Shown: positions 25,938 to 34,053 of the stretch, piece after piece
How positions within the stretch are numbered: position 1 is the first letter of the stretch
How the letters are laid out: each line of letters starts with the position of its first letter
Source of the DNA: an uncultured bacterium
Lineage (GTDB): Bacteria; Myxococcota_A; UBA796; CAJQPC01
DNA length: 55,593 bases
NCBI GenBank assembly: GCA_905480105.1
Contig: CAJQPC010000071.1
Location: 1 to 55,593, forward strand
Direction of reading: 5' to 3'
Translations under genes and position numbers: made by a program
Notes under the pieces: generated by a model
Told to the model about the DNA's origin: nothing
Seen by the model: the letters and a program-made list of their open reading frames with translations, nothing else
Databases searched by the model: none

Positions 25938-27332
25938 TCAGATTCCTTCGCAGTTAACGGTCAGACGAACGGTGTCGGTGTCCGACTCGCTGCAGTCTGC
26001 AACTTCGAGGTTGATGTCGAAGTCCCAAGCCGTGGACGTTCCGTAGGTAGCCGCAGTACCCGGGACGTAAATGTCAGTCTTAAAGCCGGCTTCAGACTGA
26101 ACGGTGAGCGTGTAATCGTCCGCGGACCACGTGTAGCCAATGTCGTCGCCGTCCGGGTCGTAAGAGCCGGAGCCGTCCACCTGGAACTCAGTGGCCTCGC
26201 AGTCGTCACAGGTCCAAACGTAGGAGCTGGTCGTGCAGTCCGCTTCCAAGTCAACGGAGGCATCCTCCCCTGCGTTGGACACAGGCGCGTTGTTGCCCGT
26301 GGTCAAGTCCACAAAGGTCAGGGTCACGACATCGGGCGCAGACCAGTCATTGCCGTCGTAGACTTGGAGTTGGAACGTGTAGTCACCCGCCACGTCCCAA
26401 GCGAACTCAGGGTTGGCCACTGTGGTGTCGGAGAGGTCCGCCACGGTCGTGAGCGACTCGCTGGGCGCCGAGAGCAGGCTCCATTGGTAGGTCAGGGGCT
26501 CCCCTTCGGGATCGTAAGAGCCAAAGCCATCCAAGGTGATGACAGCGTCCGAGCAGGGCTCCATCGTCCGAGAGTCGCCTGCGTCCGCCACTGGAAGTTG
26601 GTCGCCGTCGGTGCAGGTAACGGTGGCACTGTCAACACCGGACCACTGCACGCCGTCGCTCACGACCAGCTCCACCAGGTAGGTCCCCGCACAGTCGCAG
26701 ATCATGGAGGGACTGGCGGTGTTGGAGTTGAACATGTCGTCGCTTTCAAGGTCCGAACAATCTGGCGCCGAAGAGATGGCCCAAGAGAACTCGAGCTCAG
26801 CACCCTCTGGGTCGCTACTCGCGCTTCCATCCAGCTCAATGCGGGTCTGGATCTCACCAGATTGGTCGTCACCGGCATCCGCGACAGGCAAGCCATCGGA
26901 GGAAGTCACCGTGATGATGACAAGGTCTTGCTGAGCAGACACACCGCTAATCTCATCCTCTACGGAGAGACCGACCACATACGTGCCAACCACGTCAGGT
27001 TGAAAACTTGGCGCCACAGCCGTAGCGCTGTTGTTGTCTGACAGGGCTCCATCATCCACTGCGGAGCCGATAGGCGCCGACTGGAATGACCAGGTGTAGA
27101 CGATCTCCAACTCCTGGTTGCAAACCAAGTCGGGGTCGTCGGCGTCCAAGAAGGAAGAGGCCGAGCCGTCGAGGTTTACGAGATCTTGGAGAAGTGCGTC
27201 CTGGTCACCGCCCGCGTCAGCGGCGGGGGGACAGTAGGCAGGCCCGGTATCTTCCTCTTTGTCCGAGCAAGCGGACAACAATGAGAGGGCGCCAAGGGCA
27301 AATATCATGGCATTCCGGCTGGTCTTGAGCAT
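25938..27332 (-). CDS. PKD-domain lipoprotein (first gene of operon)
   Basis: A 464-aa lipoprotein with signal peptide and lipobox S-A-C (Cys22). A short acidic, threonine-containing linker leads to about four PKD/Ig-like repeats with A-D-A-G-D/G-D starts, S-x-D-P-E-G or Y-D-P-D-G-D calcium-type loops and Y-x-W strands. The last repeat holds W-T-C-D-D-C, matching the neighbouring paralogue. The overall composition is strongly acidic, as expected for a calcium-binding surface protein. ATG 27332 has a GGAG 11 nt upstream inside a CTCCGCGGAG palindrome (27342-27351). It leads a five-gene leftward operon, diverging from a beta-barrel-like gene. Confidence 0.9.
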   Translation of the reverse strand: MLKTSRNAMIFALGALSLLSACSDKEEDTGPAYCPPAADAGGDQDALLQDLVNLDGSASSFLDADDPDLVCNQELEIVYTWSFQSAPIGSAVDDGALSDNNSATAVAPSFQPDVVGTYVVGLSVEDEISGVSAQQDLVIITVTSSDGLPVADAGDDQSGEIQTRIELDGSASSDPEGAELEFSWAISSAPDCSDLESDDMFNSNTASPSMICDCAGTYLVELVVSDGVQWSGVDSATVTCTDGDQLPVADAGDSRTMEPCSDAVITLDGFGSYDPEGEPLTYQWSLLSAPSESLTTVADLSDTTVANPEFAWDVAGDYTFQLQVYDGNDWSAPDVVTLTFVDLTTGNNAPVSNAGEDASVDLEADCTTSSYVWTCDDCEATEFQVDGSGSYDPDGDDIGYTWSADDYTLTVQSEAGFKTDIYVPGTAATYGTSTAWDFDINLEVADCSESDTDTVRLTVNCEGI

Positions 27333-27456
27333 CAGACAGTGCTCCGCGGAGAGGGGTCGTTAAAGGGAACCCACGCTGGACAGGCAACACCTGCGACCCT
27401 GGGCTCGGTGCAAGATACCCAAGGTATGAGTCGCCCGTCAACTCCCCAGGTGCCAC

Positions 27457-28212
27457 GTGTTCCCTTTTTTTCTTGCAACCCAGCTCACATCTCTGGCCTA
27501 CGCCTCGTCCGGCCCCATATGGCACCGACCTGGCCGATTGAACACTGCTCCGATCTCCGCCCAACTCGGGGTCGCACTCGCGTTCGGCCAGATCCCACCC
27601 TACGCCCTCGGCCAGCGCGACCTGGCTTCTTCCGAGCTGTCCCTGGTTTGGCGGCCCGCCACACCGGTTCAGGTCTCCCTGCGCTGGGGGGTCTACGGCG
27701 CCCGCTGGCCTGACGGCACCCAGGTTGTCGGCCCAGGTGATCTTCACCTTTCCACTCAGGCGCAGCTACACAAGTTCAAGGAGCGTGGTCCCGATCTTTG
27801 GTTGGCTTGGGATCTCAAGCTTCCCAACGCGGAACAGCCCATTGGAACGAACGAGACGGACACCCAGCTCCTTCTCTGGGCCAGACAGAAACAAGGGCCG
27901 TGGAACGGTGAACTCGGGGTGGGAATCTGGATCGCCGGCCATCCGGATCAGCTCGCAGCACAAGACGATGCACTCCTAATCTTGGGGCGCGTCAGCCGAG
28001 CCACCGGACCAGGTTTTGCACTGATATGCGCAGACCTACGACTGCGCTCTGCTAGAAACCCAACATCCGCACAGACGGGTGTTGGCTGGGAGCAGCCCAT
28101 TGGAGAGCACGTCCACCTGGGGGCCAGTGTGGACCTGGGCTTGACCGATGCGGCAGCCGATCAAGCAGTGCGATTCTGGGTTGCCCTTGTCCCAAGGTCA
28201 TCGGGGACTTAA
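27457..28212 (+). CDS. Predicted outer-membrane beta-barrel-like protein
   Basis: A 251-aa protein. GTG 27457, with AGGTG 5 nt upstream, begins a weak signal peptide ending at about A-Y-A. The rest consists of alternating hydrophobic/polar strands with aromatic residues at strand ends (for example W-R-P..V-S-L-R-W-G-V-Y and L-W-L-A-W-D-L-K-L-P) and a final strand ending V-R-F-W-V-A-L-V-P. The pattern resembles transporter-type outer-membrane proteins of the MetA-like/DUF3187 class, possibly an 8- to 12-strand barrel. There is no C-terminal aromatic residue, so assembly details are uncertain. It diverges from the PKD operon over 124 bp; a functional link is possible but unproven. Confidence 0.6.
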   Translation: MFPFFLATQLTSLAYASSGPIWHRPGRLNTAPISAQLGVALAFGQIPPYALGQRDLASSELSLVWRPATPVQVSLRWGVYGARWPDGTQVVGPGDLHLSTQAQLHKFKERGPDLWLAWDLKLPNAEQPIGTNETDTQLLLWARQKQGPWNGELGVGIWIAGHPDQLAAQDDALLILGRVSRATGPGFALICADLRLRSARNPTSAQTGVGWEQPIGEHVHLGASVDLGLTDAAADQAVRFWVALVPRSSGT

Positions 28213-28240
28213 CTGTCCACCCCGACGAAGAGGAGCTTAC

Positions 28241-28966
28241 ATGGGCTTGCTGGACTGGTTTAAGGGTGGATCTGGCGAGAGCAAGATCAAAAAGTATGGC
28301 AAGAAGCTCCGAAACAAGGACACCCCCGTCGAAGAGCGCGAGTCCATCGCCCATGACTTAGCCGAAGACGGTTCGGAAGAGGCCATTTTGGCCCTGCTGG
28401 GTCGCTTCGAGATGACCTACGAGCACAGCATGAAAGACGCTTCTGAGAAGGAGCGTGTGACCAACCTGATGCTCGGCCTGGGTGACAAAGCGGTAAAACC
28501 TTTGGAGATTTTCCTCAAAGCCAGCAACGCATTCTCCCGGCCCTTGAGCATCTACGAGCGTCTAACCAACCCCGAGCAGGCTCAGGTTCTGGTCCTGGAG
28601 CTGGTAGAGGCCGAGTACAAAAAGAGCGGCCTCAAGCCCAAGAAAAAGCGCGCCTTGCTGGTCAAGCTGGCCGACTTCAAGGGCCCGAATGTCGTGGTGA
28701 GCGCCTTGCGCTTTGTGGATGACTTTGACGAGGGTTGCCGGGCATCCGCCGTGGAAGTCCTGATTGCACAGCAAGAAAACGAAGCGATTCGCGAGCGCTT
28801 GCTCCAGCGCTTGAGCGGAGAAGACGAAGACTCCTCGCGCATCTGTTTCCGCATCGCGGAGGTTGCCGCTGCACGCAGCTGGCCACTGGGAGACCACGCT
28901 GCGTCGATTAGCGCCAGGCCCCCCATGAACTTTGTGGTCAACGGCGGCCGCTTGGTGGCTGGCTGA
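28241..28966 (+). CDS. HEAT-like repeat protein
   Basis: A 241-aa cytoplasmic protein starting at ATG 28241 behind a strong AGGAG 6 nt upstream. A Trp/Phe amphipathic start (M-G-L-L-D-W-F-K) leads to a Lys-rich helix. The remainder consists of paired helices with HEAT-like turns such as G-x-x-A-V-K-P-L and a later D-E-G-C-R-A-S-A-V-E-V-L. Such solenoids are usually binding scaffolds. The short amphipathic N-terminus may touch the membrane. It lies 50 nt before a radical SAM gene in the same direction. The partner is unknown. Confidence 0.75.
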   Translation: MGLLDWFKGGSGESKIKKYGKKLRNKDTPVEERESIAHDLAEDGSEEAILALLGRFEMTYEHSMKDASEKERVTNLMLGLGDKAVKPLEIFLKASNAFSRPLSIYERLTNPEQAQVLVLELVEAEYKKSGLKPKKKRALLVKLADFKGPNVVVSALRFVDDFDEGCRASAVEVLIAQQENEAIRERLLQRLSGEDEDSSRICFRIAEVAAARSWPLGDHAASISARPPMNFVVNGGRLVAG

Positions 28967-29015
28967 TCTCAGAAGCCTTGGCCCGGTAGCGTCCCAGGGG
29001 TATCCTCTCCTCTCA

Positions 29016-30425
29016 ATGTCTGTCCTACTTGTCCGCCCCCCGCGTCGTGACGCCCGCGACGCAGGCTTGCCAGTGCCCCCACTTGGCTTGGCCTACTTGG
29101 CCGGTGTCAGCGCGCGCGCAGGCAGGCAGGTCGAGATCTTGGACGCCTACGCCTTGGACTGGTCCTGGGCCCGCTTTGAGCAAGAGTTGGCCCACCGCCG
29201 CCCCGATGTTCTGGGTTTGGGCACCATGACTCCCGTCGCCGACGTGGCCTACCGCGCGGTAAAAATCGCCAGGCGCTACGCTGGACAAATCATCATGGGC
29301 GGCCCGCACCCCACAGCGGTCGGCGCCCAGATTTTCCAGGATTGTCCAGAGATAGACCACTTGGCCATCGGCGAAGCGGAAGAGACCTGGCTGCCCTACC
29401 TGGACTGGGTGGCGCAAGGAGCAACAGGCGCCCCGCCAGCCGGCATTCGCGCCAAGGACCAGGAATTTCGCGAACACAGGCCCACCCAACACATCGAGGC
29501 CATTCCTTGGCCGGCCCGGCACCTGTTGCCACAGACCGCCTACCGCTACCTGATGGCCACCCGGCCGGGCTTTGCCACGATGGTCACTAGCCGCGGCTGC
29601 CCCTTCTCATGCTCCTTCTGTGACAAGAGCGTGGGCGGCTCCAAGTGGCGGGCACGAGGCGCATCGTCTGTTGTGGACGAGCTCCAAGCGCTCCAGAAAA
29701 CGGGCGTGGGATTCGTCAACTTCTACGACGACAACTTCACTCTTCACCGCAAGCGGGTCGTTGATATCTGCGAAGAGATCCTGCGCCGCGAGCTGGACAT
29801 CGAGTGGAAGTGCGAGGGCCGCGTGGACGGTGTAGACACCAAACTCCTCAAGCTCATGCGACGGGCGGGCTGCAGGGTAGTCGCCTTTGGGGTGGAGTCC
29901 GGAAATGCTGACACCCTGGCCTTGCTGCGCAAAGACGTGAAAGTCGAACAGGTGGAGCAGGCCTTCGCGGCATGCCGGGCTGCAGGTGTACGCAGCCTGG
30001 CCTACATCATCTTGGGCGCGCCGGGCGAGACCGCTGCCCAGGTCAACCACACGCTGCGCTTCGTCCAGGACATCGGTGCCGACTACGTGCAGTTTAGCTC
30101 ACTAGTGGCACTACCCGGCACGCCATTGTTCGCTGAATACGGTCACCGCGCCCCTGCCGATGTACAGAACCCGGTAGACGGCGACCAACAACGGCACACT
30201 GTGACCGACCTGCCACCAGAGCAGCTGGCCAAGCTAATGGGTCAAGCCTGGCGCGGGTTTTACCTTCGTCCAAAGCCACTTTTTCGCCTGGGCGCCGACG
30301 CCTACCACAGCGGTGCGTGGCGTGAAGCGCTCCGCCTGGGTGGCGCCATGGCCCGCTGGTCACTGCCTTGGGAGCGCCCCGCCGGTTCCCCGTATCAGCC
30401 CTCCCGGGCACAAGAGGGCCTGTAG
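29016..30425 (+). CDS. B12-binding-domain radical SAM enzyme
   Basis: A 469-aa class B-like radical SAM protein. Residues 1 to about 130 form a cobalamin-binding Rossmann domain (P-P-L-G-L-A-Y-L-A-G near the start, later M-G-G-P-H-P-T). The radical SAM core starts with S-R-G-C-P-F-S-C-S-F-C, where Cys195, Cys199 and Cys202 bind the 4Fe-4S cluster. It also has Y-D-D-N-F and the G-x-E-S-G-N motif near the middle. Such enzymes methylate unreactive carbons or phosphinates, or perform BchE-type chemistry. The axial D-x-H-x-x-G cobalamin motif is absent, as in many base-off members. ATG 29016 starts the domain; a ribosome-binding site is not obvious. No obvious biosynthetic partner is adjacent. Confidence 0.9.
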   Translation: MSVLLVRPPRRDARDAGLPVPPLGLAYLAGVSARAGRQVEILDAYALDWSWARFEQELAHRRPDVLGLGTMTPVADVAYRAVKIARRYAGQIIMGGPHPTAVGAQIFQDCPEIDHLAIGEAEETWLPYLDWVAQGATGAPPAGIRAKDQEFREHRPTQHIEAIPWPARHLLPQTAYRYLMATRPGFATMVTSRGCPFSCSFCDKSVGGSKWRARGASSVVDELQALQKTGVGFVNFYDDNFTLHRKRVVDICEEILRRELDIEWKCEGRVDGVDTKLLKLMRRAGCRVVAFGVESGNADTLALLRKDVKVEQVEQAFAACRAAGVRSLAYIILGAPGETAAQVNHTLRFVQDIGADYVQFSSLVALPGTPLFAEYGHRAPADVQNPVDGDQQRHTVTDLPPEQLAKLMGQAWRGFYLRPKPLFRLGADAYHSGAWREALRLGGAMARWSLPWERPAGSPYQPSRAQEGL

Positions 30426-30445
30426 CTGAGCGCGCTACGTCGGCC

Positions 30446-32095
30446 TTACCAAGTCAGCCGCGTCAGCCGCTCCCGAATCTCGGGAGACCAGCTTTGACTG
30501 GGGCAAATCTCCAGGTATGCCTCGTAGTGCATCACCGCCAAGCGCTTGTCCCGCAGGCGGTCCTGATAGACCTCGCCCAAAAGCCGGTGGGCGGTGCAGT
30601 CTCGTGGACACTTGGACAAGGTGGTGTTCAGCTCGACCGCAGCCAGCTGATACCGGCCTTGTTCCCCATAGAGTTTGCCCAGGTTGTTGTGCGCTGGGCA
30701 GTAGCTGGGATTCTGGACCAAGGCCTGCTTCCATGCATCTTCTGCCGCGTCCCAGCCCCCTAATTCAACCTCCAAGAGCCCCAGATTGTTCCAGGCTTGG
30801 GAGTAGTCCGGGCGCAGCTTTACAGCCCGCTTGTAAGCCTTTCGGGCACCTTGCAGGTCCTTGGCCAAGCGACGGGCATCTCCCAGGGCATACCAAGCCT
30901 CGGCGGACCCTGGATTCTTGTCCACGGCGTCTTGCCACAAGCTGACCTCGCTCGACCAGACGCGGTTTCGCAGGTGGGTGGTGCCCATCAGGCACAGGCA
31001 CAGGCACAGAGTGACCCACCGTCCAGCCTGCTTCTCCCAAGACCCGACCGCCCAAGCCAACCCCAAGGCCGGTCCCATCAGCGCCAGATAGCTGCGGTGC
31101 TCCGCAAAGGTTTCCTTCAAGGCGACCACGCTGGAGCTGGGCGCAAGACAGAGTCCCCACCAGAGCAGAGAAAAGAGAATGACGGGGCGCTTTTTAGCCT
31201 GGGTAAACGCCCCTATCCCCATGGCAATCCAAGCCACACAGGCCCAGATGGAGACGCCATTCCAACCGCGCTCAGGCAGATCGTGGAACAGGCTCTGTCC
31301 AATAGGGAGGAGCGTGAGTTTTGCGTAGAGCCACCAAGCCACCGCCTGGGTCGGAACCTGCACTGCGAGAGGCCGCAGTGGTTCCGCCAAGGAAGTCAGG
31401 CTGCCATATACCCAAATCCGCAGCCCAAAGAACAGCAACAAGCCGACTATTCCGGGCCAGTAGCTCGTCCATTTAACCAGGGATACCCTGCCTTTTCTGA
31501 CCAACAGCCACTCACTGAGCAGCATCAAGGCCGGCAGAACCACCGCGCTCTCTTTACTGAGCACTCCCAGAGCAGCACAGCCCCAAGCCAGAACCGCCTG
31601 CCCGCGCTCCCCTTCAACCAACCAACGGCACCAGGCCCACACACCCAGCAGCACAAAGCCACCAGCCAGGAGCTCCGAGCGCCCCGCGATGTAGGTCACC
31701 GACTCGGTCGCCAAAGGATGCAGGGCCCAGAGACCCGCAGCCAATCCCCCCACCCACAGAGGGCGGGTATGCCCCGACAGCTGGGCCAGGGCCCGTCCCG
31801 CCAACAAGGCCAGGCCGGCATTGAGCACCTGGAGCGCCACATTAACCAAGTGAAAGCCGAGCAATTGCTCGCCATGCGCCGCGTGATTGAGGGCGTAGCT
31901 GCCGATGGTCAATGGCCGAGAGAGGTTGTAGCCCAAGATGAGCTGCCACTGACTCAGGTCTTGGATGGTGCGATTCCCCACGACCTCCAGGCGGTCGTCG
32001 TAGACAAAGGGGACCAGCAGGCTGTTGGCCCAGGCCAGCACCACCGCCAGGGCAAGCAGCCCAAAGACCCCCCAAATCCGGCGCTCATTGGACAC
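30446..32095 (-). CDS. TMTC-like polytopic membrane protein with C-terminal TPRs
   Basis: A 549-aa protein. Residues 1 to about 380 hold about ten membrane segments with the DUF1736/TMTC-like landmarks: V-Y-D-D (about 31-34) in the first loop, R-P-L-T, and L-H-P-L-A-T-E-S-V-T-Y-I-A-G-R-S-E-L (about 125-142). About four TPR units follow (395-549) with W-Y-A-L-G-D, A-W-N-N-L-G-L and A-H-N-N-L-G-K-L-Y. Eukaryotic TMTCs transfer mannose to proteins from dolichyl-phosphate mannose; bacterial homologues are uncharacterised but plausible GT-C transferases. The start GTG 32095 directly abuts the GT4 gene's stop. No other glycan genes follow. Confidence 0.85.
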   Translation of the reverse strand: MSNERRIWGVFGLLALAVVLAWANSLLVPFVYDDRLEVVGNRTIQDLSQWQLILGYNLSRPLTIGSYALNHAAHGEQLLGFHLVNVALQVLNAGLALLAGRALAQLSGHTRPLWVGGLAAGLWALHPLATESVTYIAGRSELLAGGFVLLGVWAWCRWLVEGERGQAVLAWGCAALGVLSKESAVVLPALMLLSEWLLVRKGRVSLVKWTSYWPGIVGLLLFFGLRIWVYGSLTSLAEPLRPLAVQVPTQAVAWWLYAKLTLLPIGQSLFHDLPERGWNGVSIWACVAWIAMGIGAFTQAKKRPVILFSLLWWGLCLAPSSSVVALKETFAEHRSYLALMGPALGLAWAVGSWEKQAGRWVTLCLCLCLMGTTHLRNRVWSSEVSLWQDAVDKNPGSAEAWYALGDARRLAKDLQGARKAYKRAVKLRPDYSQAWNNLGLLEVELGGWDAAEDAWKQALVQNPSYCPAHNNLGKLYGEQGRYQLAAVELNTTLSKCPRDCTAHRLLGEVYQDRLRDKRLAVMHYEAYLEICPSQSWSPEIRERLTRLTW

Positions 32096-33241
32096 TCAGC
32101 GGGCCTCGAGTACGCGGCGATACAGGGCACTGTGCTTTGCCGCAACACGGTCAAAGTCGAGCTCTGCCTTAATATACCGACGGCCACGTGCGACCATCGC
32201 CTGGGCCGCCTGGGTGTCCCCCAGCAAGGTCTGAATTCGGGCGCGCAGTCCGGAGACATCACCGTGATTCACCAGCAATCCTGCACCAGCCTTGCGCACC
32301 AACTCCCCACAGCCACAGTCCCCGCCGACCACAACCGGGGTGCCGCACATCAAACCTTCGAAGGGCACCAACCCAAAGACTTCTGCAGTGCTGGGATAGA
32401 CCAACACGTCCGCGTCCTGGAGAAGGGCTAGCCGGTCAGCCCCCTTCAGCAAGCCGGTAAACACCACCGAGGCGCCCGCGTGAGATCGGGCCAGCTCCAT
32501 GCCGCCCATGTCGTTGCCACCGATGACCAATGTGGCACCTGGGATGCCCTGGTCGCCAAAGGCCTGCACCAAGTGCTCCACGCCCTTGCGCGGCGAGAGT
32601 TGCCCCAGGTAGGCCACGATGGGACCGACGATCCCCCACTTGTCCCGAAAGGCACCTTTGGGGGGCAGCTCGGAGAACTCGTCCAGCATCAGGCCGTTGG
32701 GGATGGTCTCGATGCGATCCAGGGGCACCCCGTTCTGCACGAACTGCCCGGCCTCGGCTGCGGACACCGCGATCAACTTGTCGGCGCCGCCAGGGATGCG
32801 ACCGCTCACGAGCAGATCCCAAACCGCCTTGATCGCGACCTTTCTCTCCAACCTGGGCAAGGTTCCGTTGGGGGTCATCACGTAGGGGATGCCTCGGGAC
32901 TTGGCCCAGGAGACCGCGGTATTGTTGAGCAGGTGCCGGTGCCCGTGCAGGTGCACCAAGTCAATGTCTCCGACGTGGGCCAGCGGACTCCCGCGGGGCA
33001 GGAAGAGCTGGTGGGCATATGCCAAGCGGTTCGAGAGGTTGGGCGTGGTCTGAACATGGATGCCGTCCAAGGTGCGCTGAGCAGAAACTTGGGCGCGCTG
33101 AGCATCACAGGCGTCGGTCGTCCACACGGTGCAACCGACCCCCTGGCGCACCAAGGAGCGTGCCAGACCGTGCACGATGCGGGGAATGCCGCCGTAGGCC
33201 CAGGTTGGCGGGAAGGTAGGGGTCACATGCAGGACCTGCAC
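32096..33241 (-). CDS. Glycosyltransferase family 4 (GT-B)
   Basis: A 381-aa cytoplasmic GT4 glycosyltransferase. The N-terminal Rossmann domain opens with the donor-loop pattern T-P-T-F-P-P..G-G-I-P-R and holds the acceptor-side H-L-H-G-H. The C-terminal domain carries Y-L-G-Q-L-S-P-R-K-G and the E-x7-E motif in the S-T-A-E-V-F-G-L-V-P-F-E-G-L segment with G-T-P-V-V. These enzymes transfer sugar from a nucleotide donor with retention, usually in envelope glycan synthesis. GTG 33241 is preceded by GGAGAG. Together with the TMTC-like gene it forms a two-gene unit that could build then transfer a glycan. Sugar and acceptor are unknown. Confidence 0.93.
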   Translation of the reverse strand: MQVLHVTPTFPPTWAYGGIPRIVHGLARSLVRQGVGCTVWTTDACDAQRAQVSAQRTLDGIHVQTTPNLSNRLAYAHQLFLPRGSPLAHVGDIDLVHLHGHRHLLNNTAVSWAKSRGIPYVMTPNGTLPRLERKVAIKAVWDLLVSGRIPGGADKLIAVSAAEAGQFVQNGVPLDRIETIPNGLMLDEFSELPPKGAFRDKWGIVGPIVAYLGQLSPRKGVEHLVQAFGDQGIPGATLVIGGNDMGGMELARSHAGASVVFTGLLKGADRLALLQDADVLVYPSTAEVFGLVPFEGLMCGTPVVVGGDCGCGELVRKAGAGLLVNHGDVSGLRARIQTLLGDTQAAQAMVARGRRYIKAELDFDRVAAKHSALYRRVLEAR

Positions 33242-33389
33242 GCCGCTCTCCAGGGTGGACTAAATGGTCGAACACTGTTCTAGCACATCACTGAACGGGA
33301 GGGGCCCTGACGAGCACCTGACCCAGGCAACGTTGACGGCACCGAAGGGGCCCTGTAAAGTCCCCCCCAAGAATTGCTCCGGAGCACCC

Positions 33390-33761
33390 GTGCGCGCCCT
33401 CAAGATCGCTGTCTCTTTTGTTGCTGTGACCACCACTCTGGCTCTCACCGCATGCGGACCGAACTGTCAGTCCACCTGCAACCGCCTGTACGGAGGTGGC
33501 AGCAATTCCGCCGGTGTTGAGGATTGCTCCATCTCCCGTCCGGGACGCAGCGACACTGAGCTGATCGACAGCTGCTTGACAGACTGCGAACTGGCCCTGT
33601 CCACCCCTGGAGAGGTGGGAGCCTACGACCCCTTCGTTCAGCAGGGCTCAAACACCAGTATCGAGCTTGAAAATGAGCGCCAAGCCTCGCTCTGGATGGA
33701 GTGCGTCGAGGAGCAGAGCTGCCCCCGTCTCTCAGAGGGTTACTGCGCACCTGTGAAGTAG
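33390..33761 (+). CDS. Small cysteine-rich lipoprotein
   Basis: A 123-aa lipoprotein: GTG 33390 with GGAG 6 nt upstream, a signal peptide and the lipobox L-T-A-C (Cys22). The mature part holds eight or so cysteines in spaced pairs (G-P-N-C-x-x-x-C-N, D-C, S-C-x-x-x-C, M-E-C and S-C..Y-C), consistent with several disulfides. The downstream small lipoprotein, 16 nt away, has the same C-x-x-x-C and terminal C-x-x-x-x-x-G-x-C pattern, so they are paralogues. No known family is recognised. Confidence 0.8.
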   Translation: MRALKIAVSFVAVTTTLALTACGPNCQSTCNRLYGGGSNSAGVEDCSISRPGRSDTELIDSCLTDCELALSTPGEVGAYDPFVQQGSNTSIELENERQASLWMECVEEQSCPRLSEGYCAPVK

Positions 33762-33777
33762 AGGTTAGACGGCGCCC

Positions 33778-34053
33778 ATGATGGCTCTCCTTCTCCTTGC
33801 CCTGACTGCCTGCGACGCGACCTGTCGCCAGGCCTGCCAGAAGATGGTCGACTGCGCAGAAGTCGACACAACCGGTAACGTCGACGCGGAGTGCCGCGAG
33901 GCGTGTCTGACCCAAGAGCTGCTCTACGAAGAGCAGTGGGAAAACGACGTACTCACCGAAGCCTTCTCCGACCAGCGCAACTGCGTCCGCGACAACACCT
34001 GCGAGGACATCGCTGGAGGCGTCTGCTACGACGAAGAGCTCTGGGCCTGGTGA
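33778..34053 (+). CDS. Small cysteine-rich lipoprotein (paralogue)
   Basis: A 91-aa lipoprotein with a very short signal peptide and lipobox L-T-A-C (Cys12). The mature portion repeats the pattern of the upstream protein: C-D-A-T-C-R-Q-A-C, later E-C-R-E-A-C, then N-C, and at the end N-T-C-x-x-I-A-G-G-V-C-Y. ATG 33778 and ATG 33781 are both possible starts. Its stop overlaps the asparaginase start by 4 nt (GTGA), linking the three genes in one transcript. The function is unknown. Confidence 0.78.
   Translation: MMALLLLALTACDATCRQACQKMVDCAEVDTTGNVDAECREACLTQELLYEEQWENDVLTEAFSDQRNCVRDNTCEDIAGGVCYDEELWAW

Noticed and set aside
25908..27041. 377-codon rightward open frame opposite the first PKD gene
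   Set aside because: The PKD repeats define the true strand; the antisense product is an Arg/Val/Gly-rich shadow.
30797..32431. 544-codon rightward open frame opposite the TMTC-like gene
   Set aside because: The TMTC landmarks and TPRs are on the leftward strand; the other strand gives a Gln/Pro-rich shadow.
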